Of a stretch of 18,371 bases of DNA, positions 1 through 7,524 are shown in pieces. Position numbers and translations under genes: made by a program. This DNA is from Rhodospirillaceae bacterium. Its GTDB lineage: Bacteria > Pseudomonadota > Alphaproteobacteria > UBA8366. Where the stretch lies: assembly GCA_002711555.1 (NCBI GenBank), contig PARQ01000016.1, positions 1 to 18,371 of the forward strand, read 5' to 3'. The notes under the pieces are model-generated. The model had not been told where the DNA came from and did not search any database. It saw only the letters and a program-made list of their open reading frames with translations. How positions within the stretch are numbered: position 1 is the first letter of the stretch; every line of letters starts with the position of its first letter.

Positions 1-1
1 C

Positions 2-910
2 CTACAGCATATCGCTACCAGCATCTCGATACATGTCACGGTGTTGTAACCGGACCCGCCAATCTCTGTGTTCCAATCTTCTCGCAAGGTCAACTGCCAC
101 AGATACCGATCTATGGCGACCTCCAGTGCAACCAATCGCGATGGTCAGGTAGCTCTTGCCCTCTTCTCTGTAGCGGGGAAGGCAAAGGGCTAACATTTCT
201 TCAACTGTATTTAAATACTCAGCTATCCCTGGATCTCGCATAACATGAGAACGCACTGCCTCATCCTCTCCCGACAACGGGCGTAGCTTTTCATCGTAAT
301 ACGGATTACTCAAGAATCGAACATCAAAGACTAAATCCGCGTCACGAGGCAACCCATGCCGGAATGAGAATGATTTTATAAAAATTTCTGTCCCTTTACT
401 CTTGTCATATGCGAAATGCTTGGCAAGAACTACGTTCAATTCAGGCAAGCTTCGCTCAGTAGTGTCTAATACCAGGTCAGCACGATCGCGAAGTCTCGAT
501 AAAAGGCGACGCTCTAGTTTAATAGAGTCCAATAGCGGGCGGTCTGATGCTAAAGGATGCCGCCGACGTGTTTCAGTGAAGCGTCGCCCGAGCACCATAT
601 CCTCGCAGTCGACAAAAATTGATAGAACCTCGGCAACGTGCTTAGCTTTCCAACGCTCAAGTTCATCGATTACCGTCTCAACCGAAAACCCTCGCGTCCG
701 AAGATCTACTCCTATTGCCAATGGTCTTCCCTTGCCGAGAAGATTTTCTGGCTCAGGCTGATCGATCAGTCTGCCCAAGAATGAGAGAGGCAGGTTATCA
801 ACTGCTTCATAACCCAAATCTTCGAGGACCTTGAGTGACGCTGTACGTCCGGCGCCAGACATGCCAGTGACTAATAAGACGCGCTCTTTCAACTGTTGGA
901 ACCTCACCAC
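2..910 (-). CDS. rapZ: RapZ family nucleotide-binding protein
   Basis: This 302-residue protein is a full-length member of the RapZ (YvcJ/YhbJ) family of P-loop nucleotide-binding proteins. In E. coli RapZ is an RNA adaptor that controls glmS through small RNAs; its job in alphaproteobacteria is not settled. Visible landmarks are the N-terminal P-loop GMSGAGRT (residues 16-23), the segment YEAVDNLPLS (34-43), the central SFSFRHGLPRDADLVFDVRF block, and the C-terminal GCTGGRHRSV motif. The P-loop has Arg22 where the usual Walker lysine sits. The start is GTG at 908-910; a second GTG one codon later is equally possible, since AAAGG lies just upstream. It is preceded by the hprK relic and chvG on the same strand, so it probably belongs to the chvI-chvG transcription unit. 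The family call is secure; its function in this organism is inference. Confidence 0.93.
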   Translation of the reverse strand: MVRFQQLKERVLLVTGMSGAGRTASLKVLEDLGYEAVDNLPLSFLGRLIDQPEPENLLGKGRPLAIGVDLRTRGFSVETVIDELERWKAKHVAEVLSIFVDCEDMVLGRRFTETRRRHPLASDRPLLDSIKLERRLLSRLRDRADLVLDTTERSLPELNVVLAKHFAYDKSKGTEIFIKSFSFRHGLPRDADLVFDVRFLSNPYYDEKLRPLSGEDEAVRSHVMRDPGIAEYLNTVEEMLALCLPRYREEGKSYLTIAIGCTGGRHRSVSVAVDLARRLEHRDWRVRLQHRDMYRDAGSDML

Positions 911-914
911 ACCT

Positions 915-1330
915 TTATCTAACGTTGTGCTCTCTATCGCACATTGAAGCTACACCACCGAAGGTACCTTAGATACCACGGGGTACGGTCGACGGAACGG
1001 ACCAACCACAAACCAGATAAGTGTCACTATTCAGCATACATTCGATTTTCAACCTAAATTCTTAAATCAGAACCAATTGTGACGAAGCGAGTAGCGAAGT
1101 TAGCATTTCTATAACACCTGGAGCCCCCAGCTCAAATAATCTCAGTAACGGAAGGTATGAAAAGAAAGCCTTATGCTTACCGTCATTCACAATTGAGCAA
1201 GGTCAGTCGGGTTTTATCAATACGACTCTACGACCTATCAGATACAGAGCCCAATCGAATCTTCTGAAGTTCAAAAATATAAGAAAACTATTTGGCCTAC
1301 CCTAGCCGAGGTGCTCACATGACGACACAT
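915..1330 (-). pseudogene. hprK: Decayed HPr kinase gene (hprK relic)
   Basis: No open gene lies between chvG and rapZ, the usual place of the short alphaproteobacterial HPr kinase (about 145 residues). Reading the minus strand in the frame that starts at 1326-1328 gives several hprK-like blocks. FDWALYLIGRRVVLI (codons 24-38) resembles the SDLALRLIDRGARLV that follows the P-loop in HprK. NDGK (codons 48-51) fits the DGR that usually follows. RLFELGAPGVI (codons 63-73) resembles the HprK signature, which has the form LIEIRGLGIINV. LVCGWSVP (993-1016) fits the late LLGVPLP segment. Order and spacing match the family pattern as I recall it. The frame carries stops at 1302-1304, 1203-1205, 1062-1064 and 969-971, and the P-loop GxxGxGKS is gone. 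The last stop, 915-917, lies 4 bases before rapZ. The chvG stop still overlaps an ATG (TAATG, 1328-1332), but in another frame, so there has also been a frameshift. All matching was by eye. Confidence 0.6.
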
Positions 1331-3039
1331 TAGACTCCCTTGAAATTTTCTTTCTCCGCCGGGAGAACTACTATGAACCTGGCACCGCCATTTTTCCCAT
1401 CATATTGACCTCGATTCTCAGCTAAAATCTTACCCCGATGCGCCTCGATAATTTGTTTTGAAATAGAGAGCCCAAGCCCGGAATGAGCGCCAAACTTCTC
1501 ACCTTCGGGGCGCTCAGTATAGAATCGGTCGAAAATCGCTGATAATTTTGATATTGGTATACCAGGTCCCTGATCTTCAATTATTACTTCAACACAATCA
1601 CCATTCTTTCTTGCTTTAACTGTAATCTTCCCATTGGGTGGACTAAAGCTAGAAGCATTACCCAATAAATTCCTAAATACTTGCACTAAACGGCTCTCCG
1701 AGCCTCTTACAAAAAGGCGTATACTTGGGTCTACCTCGACCTCAAACCGCGCAGAACTAGATACAGAATTCTCTACACCTACTAAAGCTATAATCATGCG
1801 CCCAACATCTATTGATTGCATCTCCTCACGACTAAGCTCTGAATCAAGCCGGGACGCATTAGAAATGTCCGTAATAAGACGATCAAGCCGCTGTACATCC
1901 TCCAGTACTATGCCCATCAGCTTTTTCTGTCGCTTTTGGTCTTTCAACCTCAGAGCTGTCTCAACGGCGCTTCTGAGAGAAGTCAGAGGGTTTTTTATCT
2001 CATGGCTAACGTCAGCGGCAAACCGCTCCGTTGCATCCATACGTTCATGCAGCGCATCGGTCATTTCACGTAACACCCTTGAAAGATCTCCAATCTCATC
2101 TCCTCGCGATGAAAAGTCAGGTATTTGTTGTGACTCTCGACCATGCCCCAAGCGAACCATTTCAGCGGCGCCTGCAAGCCGCAAGACTGGCCTTGCTATA
2201 GTCCCCGCCAAATAAATAGATAAAAGTATGGTAATAATAAGCGCCGCACCTGATACAACAATGACCTTTTGGCGAAAATCACGAATTGCAGATTCTATCT
2301 CCGTTGCGTCCTGCGATAGAAGTATTGCTCCCACGACTCGCCGCACATTTTGCACGGGTACTGCCACCGACAACATCAAACCACTCTTACCGCCCATGCG
2401 GATGGCACCAACAACATTACCCGAAAATGCGCGCACGACCTCATCATAGTGGTTCGCGCGAGGCAACACCTCTTCGCGATAATAAGACAGTTTTTCGCCA
2501 GATGGCAGCCAATTAACACCCCAGTCAATGAGGCCGAATGCCCAATCCCATATAAGATCACTCTCTCCGCTTGGAGATAGTGGCTCCACTTGAATATCCG
2601 TTTGCTTGCTGTCGACAATCTGATCCCCATTAAGCACGAAGAGCCGCGTACGCAATTTAGGATCATCACTTAAACGCCGGATAGTGTCTCTCGCCATTAG
2701 TGGGTTAATGAATTGCCTTCCCGCATGCGTCTCGCCAACTGAGGTTTCGCCAAGTGCAGCAGCGACCAATCTACCCTTATTACCCATGACCTCTAGTTCT
2801 GCGTCAATAAGCCCATCTCGATAAGAATCAGAATAAAACAGGAACCCGACTGGAATTAATAACGCAACAATATTTACAGCGAGTATCCTTAATGTAAGTG
2901 GCGAGATAATGCGATGCCGCTGACGGTTTTCCCGCCACTTTTTTAGGGGCATAGTTATAGAACGAAAATAGCCATTTGATCCGTCAGCCGAACCAGCTAG
3001 TCTACCAGTCCATATGCGTTCGGCCTTTTTAGAAGTCAC
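1330..3039 (-). CDS. chvG: ChvG/ExoS-type sensor histidine kinase
   Basis: This is the membrane sensor kinase of the ChvG-ChvI pair, which in rhizobia and relatives responds to acid and envelope stress. The 569 residues run: cytoplasmic tail, transmembrane helix about 51-70, periplasmic sensor domain about 71-255, second helix about 259-280, HAMP linker about 281-335, dimerisation box [16 protein letters not shown] with phospho-accepting His346, then a catalytic ATPase domain with DQGPGIP, an F-box at IFDRFY and the GLGLSI lid. The GTG start at 3037-3039 overlaps the chvI stop by four bases (GTGA), which indicates translational coupling and supports this start; an ATG at codon 30 (MPLKKW) is a less likely alternative. 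Its stop overlaps an ATG that may be the former hprK start. Assignment to ChvG rather than a generic kinase rests on pairing with chvI and proximity to rapZ and pckA. Confidence 0.92.
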   Translation of the reverse strand: MTSKKAERIWTGRLAGSADGSNGYFRSITMPLKKWRENRQRHRIISPLTLRILAVNIVALLIPVGFLFYSDSYRDGLIDAELEVMGNKGRLVAAALGETSVGETHAGRQFINPLMARDTIRRLSDDPKLRTRLFVLNGDQIVDSKQTDIQVEPLSPSGESDLIWDWAFGLIDWGVNWLPSGEKLSYYREEVLPRANHYDEVVRAFSGNVVGAIRMGGKSGLMLSVAVPVQNVRRVVGAILLSQDATEIESAIRDFRQKVIVVSGAALIITILLSIYLAGTIARPVLRLAGAAEMVRLGHGRESQQIPDFSSRGDEIGDLSRVLREMTDALHERMDATERFAADVSHEIKNPLTSLRSAVETALRLKDQKRQKKLMGIVLEDVQRLDRLITDISNASRLDSELSREEMQSIDVGRMIIALVGVENSVSSSARFEVEVDPSIRLFVRGSESRLVQVFRNLLGNASSFSPPNGKITVKARKNGDCVEVIIEDQGPGIPISKLSAIFDRFYTERPEGEKFGAHSGLGLSISKQIIEAHRGKILAENRGQYDGKNGGARFIVVLPAEKENFKGV

Positions 3040-3734
3040 GATTGGCCATATCTATACCCCACACCATACAGTGTCTCTATCTGAGAAAAATCCGTATCAA
3101 CTTCGCGAAATTTGCGTCTCAGGCGTTTTATATGACTGTCTATCGTTCTGTCATCCACGTAGATACTTTCTCCATAGGCAGCATCCATCAACTGGTCACG
3201 AGTTTTTACATGCCCCGGTCGCTTTGAGAGAGATTGCAATAAAAGAAATTCTGTTACAGTGAGTTTGATCTCAATACCATCCCAGCAACACGAATGTCGT
3301 TGAGGGTCAAGCTTCAACTTTCCTCGCTCGATAAGGTCTTTTGGCACACCATCCAAAGGCTCTTCTAGCAACTCAGAACGACGGAGGATAGTGCGAATTC
3401 TCTCTATAAGCAGTCGCTGGGAAAATGGCTTTTTGATATAATCGTCTGCCCCCATACGTAGCCCTATCACCTCATCAATTTCGTCATCTTTGGAAGTTAA
3501 AAAAATAGCCGGAATTTTCGACTTTTGCCTTAATTTTTGAAGCAGTTCCATTCCATCCATCCTTGGCATTTTTATATCCAAAATAGCAAGGTCGGGGGCA
3601 TTTTTGACTAGCCCCTTGAGTGCTTCCTCTCCGTCATGAAACACCACTACGTCATAGCCTTCTGCCTCGAGCGCCATTGAGACCGAAGTAAGAATATTTT
3701 GGTCATCATCAACCAATGCAATTGTTTTCTTCAT
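3036..3734 (-). CDS. chvI: ChvI-type OmpR-family response regulator
   Basis: This 232-residue protein is the DNA-binding partner of the ChvG kinase. The receiver domain (about 1-120) has the acidic pair Asp9-Asp10, the phosphorylation site Asp53 in [11 protein letters not shown], conserved Thr80 and Lys102 in DYIKKPF. The C-terminal winged helix (about 130-232) carries [14 protein letters not shown] and ends in the typical YGVGYRY. The ATG start is supported by a strong Shine-Dalgarno sequence eight bases upstream. It is the first gene of the minus-strand unit chvI-chvG-(hprK relic)-rapZ, so its promoter should lie in 3735-4030. In rhizobia ChvI controls exopolysaccharide, motility and envelope genes; here that is inference from homology. 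pckA lies close by on the other strand, as in many relatives, but with a Sco1 gene inserted between. Confidence 0.93.
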   Translation of the reverse strand: MKKTIALVDDDQNILTSVSMALEAEGYDVVVFHDGEEALKGLVKNAPDLAILDIKMPRMDGMELLQKLRQKSKIPAIFLTSKDDEIDEVIGLRMGADDYIKKPFSQRLLIERIRTILRRSELLEEPLDGVPKDLIERGKLKLDPQRHSCCWDGIEIKLTVTEFLLLQSLSKRPGHVKTRDQLMDAAYGESIYVDDRTIDSHIKRLRRKFREVDTDFSQIETLYGVGYRYGQS

Positions 3735-4030
3735 TCACAACTACCTCCTTTATTTTTATACAAATCTTGGACGGCATAGGACATCATATTTTTCGGTCCA
3801 CTTAGAATCCGTATACAGCTGCATTTCCAAGATTACGCCAAAAAGTGTGTTCTATTTAATTGACACTGATGTCTCTGTTAGGGCGGTAAAAAGGCAAAAA
3901 AATGGCATTCGCAACGGCCTCTGAAACTGCGCAAAAAAAGACTGTGATGCGGCGATTTGCCTACTGTTACGTGTCAGAAAGCACTGTGAATATTAAATTT
4001 ATGATATGTTTTTGAATTGTTTGGTTGTAC
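3735..4030. other. Divergent chvI / sco1 intergenic region
   Basis: This 296-base stretch separates chvI (minus) from sco1 (plus) and must carry promoters for both, unless sco1 is read through from elsewhere. On the plus strand a perfect TTGACA lies at 3860-3865, but 17-19 bases downstream there is only a poor -10 (GGTAAA), leaving a leader of about 140 bases. On the minus strand a TATGAT-like -10 lies near 3784-3789 without a convincing -35. I see no open gene, tRNA or strong hairpin here. Promoter positions are guesses. Confidence 0.35.
3743..3750 (-). promoter_or_regulatory. Strong ribosome binding site of chvI
   Basis: On the minus strand these bases read AAGGAGGT, close to a perfect match to the 16S rRNA tail, with eight bases to the chvI ATG. 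It fixes the chvI start and suggests efficient translation of the regulator. Confidence 0.75.
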
Positions 4031-4663
4031 ATGAAAAATTCTACATCCTTGACAGTCATAGGGATTATGGTAGCCGCACTTTCTGCTATTGCTTTAGCAG
4101 CACTCGTATACTGGCACCAAATTGATAAAACCACTTCTGATCCAGTGCCAGAAATTGGGTTCCTGCCCGCTATTAATGTTGGTGGCCCATTCACACTTAC
4201 CGATCATAATGGCTCAAAGATCACAGAGAAAAGTTTTCCTGGAAAATTTTTATTGATCACATTCGGTTACACTTTTTGCCCAGATGTATGTCCAACGGGT
4301 CTCGCAAGAATAACAGCAGCGCTTGACCGCCTTGGAAAAACCGCAGACTTAGTTCAACCGCTGTTTATCTCGGTAGACCCGGACCGCGACACTCCAGAGG
4401 CACTGTCAACCTACGTAACCCATTTTCACCCAAAAATGGTCGGACTCACAGGCAACAGAGACGAAATTGATAGTGTCACCAAAACATACCGCGTATTACG
4501 CCATGTCGTAACTCAAGATGATGCTAGTGAATATTTACTCAACCATACAACCTTCTTCTACCTAATAGCTCCTAGCGGAAAAATTGCTCGCATTTTCCGC
4601 CATGCAACAAGCGTAGATGCCCTTGCAGAAGCTATTTCTGTCGAGTTAGCCGAAAAAGGTTGA
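4031..4663 (+). CDS. Sco1/SenC family copper chaperone / thiol protein
   Basis: This 210-residue membrane-anchored protein belongs to the Sco1/SenC/PrrC family, which delivers copper to the CuA site of cytochrome c oxidase or acts as a thiol-disulfide protein in the periplasm. An N-terminal hydrophobic anchor (about residues 5-28) is followed by a thioredoxin-like fold. The copper-binding CPDVCP motif gives Cys83 and Cys87, and the distal ligand His172 lies in LLNHTTFFYLI; SVDPDRDTPE is also typical. I chose the ATG at 4031 over the in-frame TTG at 4025 because it begins directly at a normal anchor sequence; neither has a clear Shine-Dalgarno. In Rhodobacter the homologue senC sits beside regA, but here regA is about 12 kb away and this gene lies between chvI and pckA. 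Partner oxidase genes are not in the window. Confidence 0.9.
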   Translation: MKNSTSLTVIGIMVAALSAIALAALVYWHQIDKTTSDPVPEIGFLPAINVGGPFTLTDHNGSKITEKSFPGKFLLITFGYTFCPDVCPTGLARITAALDRLGKTADLVQPLFISVDPDRDTPEALSTYVTHFHPKMVGLTGNRDEIDSVTKTYRVLRHVVTQDDASEYLLNHTTFFYLIAPSGKIARIFRHATSVDALAEAISVELAEKG

Positions 4664-4680
4664 AGTTGATTGACATCATT

Positions 4681-4791
4681 TTAAACTATTCTAACAACCA
4701 AAATTGCGATAATTCCCAGATAGACAGCGCCTGTAAATACCAAGAGACGCATTGATATGTGATTCTCTATTGATTTGAGAGCGGATATCAC
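4681..4791 (-). CDS. Possible 36-residue single-pass membrane peptide
   Basis: Between the convergent end of sco1 and the start of pckA, the minus strand has a short open frame starting at GTG (4789-4791). It encodes a polar N-terminus (MISALKSIENHISMRL) and then a purely hydrophobic helix (LVFTGAVYLGIIAILVV), closing with RIV and a TAA at 4681-4683. An in-frame TAG just before the start bounds it. AAGG lies about 11 bases upstream of the GTG; an internal ATG at 4750-4752 would give only 23 residues. The layout, charged then one clean membrane span of about 17-20 residues, is what small bacterial membrane proteins look like. It could also be chance in AT-rich intergenic DNA, and I recognise no family. 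Confidence 0.3.
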   Translation of the reverse strand: MISALKSIENHISMRLLVFTGAVYLGIIAILVVRIV

Positions 4792-4798
4792 AGATATC
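4784..4798. promoter_or_regulatory. Inverted repeat upstream of pckA
   Basis: GATATC-ACA-GATATC forms a 6+3+6 inverted repeat about 83 bases before the pckA start. Each arm is also its own palindrome. The position would suit an operator, but no regulator consensus I know matches it, and AT-rich DNA yields such repeats by chance. It overlaps the start of the possible membrane peptide on the other strand. Confidence 0.2.
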
Positions 4799-4865
4799 TA
4801 AGGCCTTAAACATGGGGTAACTTTGCTTACCAGAAAACTCGTTGTTTCGAACTACGGTGGACGAT

Positions 4866-4873
4866 AAGAGGAG
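4866..4873 (+). promoter_or_regulatory. Ribosome binding site deciding the pckA start
   Basis: The sequence AAGAGGAG lies seven bases before a GTG codon at 4881-4883. It makes that GTG the likely start of pckA, in place of the upstream in-frame TTG at 4842, which has no such site. Confidence 0.6.
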
Positions 4874-4880
4874 CGCCAAA

Positions 4881-6476
4881 GTGGCTACAGAAAAATTTCA
4901 AAGCTTAGATGTTCACGGTATCATCAATACAAACTCGGTTTCTTGGAACCTGGCTGCAGAGCCTCTCTATGAAGCCACCATTCGTTGCAACCATGGAAAG
5001 TTATCCATTGGTGGGGCCCTAGTTGTTGATACCGGCAAACACACGGGTAGATCCCCAAAAGACAAATTCCTAGTTGAGGAGCACACAAGCAAAGATAATA
5101 TTTGGTGGGGTCCCGTCAATCAAAGTACGGATGAGGCCAGTTTCAAAAATCTACATCGCCGAATACTTTCCTATTACCAAGGGCGCGACCTTTATGTACA
5201 AGATCTCTATGCCGGGGCGGAAGAAACAAATCGGCTTCGTGTGCGTGTTATCACAGACATTCCATGGCACAGCCTATTTGCACGGAATATGTTTATCCGC
5301 CCAGCTCCTGAGGAGCTAAAGGGCTTCGAGCCAGACTTGATCATTTTACATGCACCTTACCTTCATGCCTCACCCAAAATGGATAATACCAATTCTGAAA
5401 CTGCCATTATGATGAATTTTTCAGAGAAAATAGTGCTTATTTCTGGATCGGTATATGCGGGCGAAATAAAAAAATCGGTTTTTTCGTATCTTAATTATAC
5501 CCTTCCGGCAAATGGCGTTTTACCCATGCACTGTTCAGCAAATATAGGAACAGCAGGCGATGTAGCCATCTTCTTTGGTCTCTCCGGTACAGGCAAGACC
5601 ACGCTGTCTGCGGATGGATCTCGCACTTTAATTGGCGATGATGAACATGGTTGGTCTGACAACGGGGTGTTTAATTTCGAAGGTGGTTGCTACGCAAAAG
5701 TTATCAATCTTTCTAAAGAGGCAGAGCCGGAAATCTTTGCGGCATCACATCGATTCGGAACAGTGCTCGAAAATGTCGTAATGGACCCAGACACCCGACA
5801 CCTTGATTTATTTGACGACAGTAAAACTGAAAATACCCGGTCTTGCTATCCAATCGATTTTATTCCTAACACAGAACCTTCAGGCATTGGGGGCCAACCA
5901 AAAAATATTGTAATGCTCACAGCGGACGCATTTGGTGTTCTTCCACCGATAAGTAGTCTTTCTGCTGATCAAGCTATGTACCATTTTTTATCTGGTTACA
6001 CAGCGCGTCTAGCTGGCACCGAAAAAGGAGTAACAGAGCCAGAAGCAACATTTTCAACGTGTTTTGGGGCACCCTTCATGCCACGTCATCCATCAGTTTA
6101 TGCAGAAATGCTGGGTGAAAGAATAGAAAAGTCCGGCGCAAAATGTTGGTTAGTCAATACCGGTTGGTCCGGCGGAGCATATGGCACAGGTGAGCGAATG
6201 AAGATTTCCTACACCCGGGCCATGGTTAGGGCAGCACTCGGTGGTAAACTGACCGATGTTACCTTTACCCCTGACCCCCATTTTGGAGTTTTGGTGCCTA
6301 ACAGCTGCCCTGATGTGCCGAAGGAGGTTTTAGACCCGCGTAACACATGGCAAGATAAATCAGCATACGAAAACACCGCTAACAACCTCCGCAGAAGATT
6401 TGAGGAAAATTTTAAGCAGTTTGAAGATCATGTTAGTGAAGATGTAAAAAAAGCAGGTATTTTTTCTCCCTCGTAA
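4881..6476 (+). CDS. pckA: Phosphoenolpyruvate carboxykinase (ATP)
   Basis: This enzyme converts oxaloacetate and ATP to phosphoenolpyruvate, CO2 and ADP, the first committed step of gluconeogenesis, in the cytoplasm. With the GTG start at 4881 it has 531 residues, in line with the family. Diagnostic segments are the substrate site HTGRSPKDKF, the HCSANIG metal-site segment, the P-loop GLSGTGKT (233-240), the PEPCK metal motif GDDEHGW shortly after, NTRSCYPIDFIPN, and the C-terminal NTGWSGGAYGTGERM. All expected catalytic blocks are present, so it should be active. In many alphaproteobacteria pckA lies divergent from chvI and is under ChvI-linked control; here sco1 intervenes. The 217 bases upstream contain a short inverted repeat (4784-4798) that may be an operator. 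Confidence 0.96.
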   Translation: MATEKFQSLDVHGIINTNSVSWNLAAEPLYEATIRCNHGKLSIGGALVVDTGKHTGRSPKDKFLVEEHTSKDNIWWGPVNQSTDEASFKNLHRRILSYYQGRDLYVQDLYAGAEETNRLRVRVITDIPWHSLFARNMFIRPAPEELKGFEPDLIILHAPYLHASPKMDNTNSETAIMMNFSEKIVLISGSVYAGEIKKSVFSYLNYTLPANGVLPMHCSANIGTAGDVAIFFGLSGTGKTTLSADGSRTLIGDDEHGWSDNGVFNFEGGCYAKVINLSKEAEPEIFAASHRFGTVLENVVMDPDTRHLDLFDDSKTENTRSCYPIDFIPNTEPSGIGGQPKNIVMLTADAFGVLPPISSLSADQAMYHFLSGYTARLAGTEKGVTEPEATFSTCFGAPFMPRHPSVYAEMLGERIEKSGAKCWLVNTGWSGGAYGTGERMKISYTRAMVRAALGGKLTDVTFTPDPHFGVLVPNSCPDVPKEVLDPRNTWQDKSAYENTANNLRRRFEENFKQFEDHVSEDVKKAGIFSPS

Positions 6477-6519
6477 AACGAGCGAAATAACAGAGTTCGA
6501 GATATCTCTTATTTACTGT

Positions 6520-7188
6520 TTATTGTATTTGTAGCTTAAAGATCAAATCGGGTGGTGTTCTCGTGAGACTATTTATCTTCCAGACATAAACCACAGATGT
6601 TCCCGTTTGGTAAAACGAGTCGGCATTGTGTCGCACAACCTCTGCGTCGGTTTGAATACGAAACCGACCATTAGCTTTTATGCCCACTCTTTCCAGAGCC
6701 TTAATAAGGTCGCTGTTAGGCTTGTCACCAATGATCTTTATCAACCATTTTTTTCTGATTTCCGAGTTATCTGGCACTCTGCTCATGGAAAGTATGCGAG
6801 AATTAAAGCGAACAAAGTTAAAAGAACGCTCTATGTTCAAATTTCCATTGCGTTTGTAAGCGACCCGAAAAGTTGAATTCCTTATATGCTGAATATGCCG
6901 GACCCTTTTGTCTAGGGAAGAGCCAGGGCCGTAACCCTTATCACGTGCAAGGTCGCGTTGAATAGCCAAAATCTTCTTCGAAACCTCATTATTATTAAGT
7001 TTCCCTAAATTGATTTCTTTGAGCAGGCCTAAGTGAGTGAGACTCCCATTATACTGGAAAATATAATTCCCACGTCGGTCTATTTGCAACTGGGCATCAA
7101 AATCAGATGGCAGATAACATCCACCAACAAGCAAAATTGCCGTTGCTGCGCCGAGTCTTAATAGCCAAATCAAGCGATTTCCAACCAA
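6520..7188 (-). CDS. Putative lipoprotein of unknown function
   Basis: A 222-residue protein with a lipoprotein signal: basic start, hydrophobic stretch LLRLGAATAILL and lipobox LVGGC (Cys24), followed by YLPSDFDAQLQIDRRGNY. The mature part is rich in predicted beta strand, with a late segment GRFRIQTDAEVVRHNADS followed by a VYVWKIN strand. That resembles the beta-rich LppM-like lipoprotein domains, but the likeness is weak. The TTG start at 7186-7188 overlaps the upstream gene by 19 bases. A second in-frame TTG at 7171-7173 sits right on the upstream stop (TTGA) and may be the true start, giving 217 residues. The overlap implies co-translation with the SH3-like gene. It converges on pckA. 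I do not recognise a definite family. Confidence 0.7.
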   Translation of the reverse strand: MVGNRLIWLLRLGAATAILLVGGCYLPSDFDAQLQIDRRGNYIFQYNGSLTHLGLLKEINLGKLNNNEVSKKILAIQRDLARDKGYGPGSSLDKRVRHIQHIRNSTFRVAYKRNGNLNIERSFNFVRFNSRILSMSRVPDNSEIRKKWLIKIIGDKPNSDLIKALERVGIKANGRFRIQTDAEVVRHNADSFYQTGTSVVYVWKINSLTRTPPDLIFKLQIQ

Positions 7189-7454
7189 TGCTCATAGAGA
7201 TCCAACACCATAGTATCCTGTGCAGGACCAGCATAATCGGACCAAACCTTAATTTGTTGGAAACGAACTCTATAAAGCGGCAATTTGGGCCCGCCATCCT
7301 TGCCGTAAGCAAGCTCCTCCGGGTTTGAAAACAAACCTGCGTAGCTCTCAACGATTCCTGTTTTGCCGCGTATAAAGGCGGGTGTGCGCACATGTCCATC
7401 TGGATCAATCGCTAGCACTTGTACATTTTCGCCGATACGATATTTAGTTTTCAT
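7170..7454 (-). CDS. Nitrile hydratase beta-subunit-like SH3-fold protein
   Basis: This 94-residue protein matches the C-terminal SH3-like domain of the nitrile hydratase / thiocyanate hydrolase beta subunit. Characteristic pieces are an early GENVQV, HVRTPAFIRGKTGIVESY, the NPEELAYG segment, the strand YRVRF, W at KVWSDY, and the closing DLYEHWLE. The beta subunit's N-terminal helical half is absent, so it is a stand-alone domain of the kind seen in small accessory or split subunits. No alpha subunit (metal-binding CxxCSC motif) occurs in the window, so a nitrile hydratase cannot be claimed. It starts at ATG 7452-7454 and its end overlaps the following lipoprotein gene. The GST gene upstream on the same strand is separated by 70 bases. 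Confidence 0.8.
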   Translation of the reverse strand: MKTKYRIGENVQVLAIDPDGHVRTPAFIRGKTGIVESYAGLFSNPEELAYGKDGGPKLPLYRVRFQQIKVWSDYAGPAQDTMVLDLYEHWLEIA

Positions 7455-7524
7455 TATACATCACTCACCCATCTTGAATATGACCTTAGTATTGCTTGGT
7501 CAACGCGTCCCGTGCGAGTGCAGA

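Noticed and set aside
402..761. Plus-strand frame inside rapZ
   Set aside because: Shadow of the conserved rapZ coding strand; rich in Ser/Arg as expected for an antisense frame.
1634..2215. Long plus-strand frame inside chvG
   Set aside because: Antisense shadow of a kinase gene with clear HisKA and ATPase motifs; its translation has no recognisable fold.
4842..4880. N-terminal extension of pckA from TTG 4842
   Set aside because: No ribosome binding site for the TTG; the GTG at 4881 has one at good spacing and gives the normal family length.
6485..6514. Possible hairpin terminator between pckA and the lipoprotein gene (AAATAA...GAG / CTC...TTATTT)
   Set aside because: The stem is AT-rich with a bulge and has no T-tract on either strand; too weak to call a terminator.
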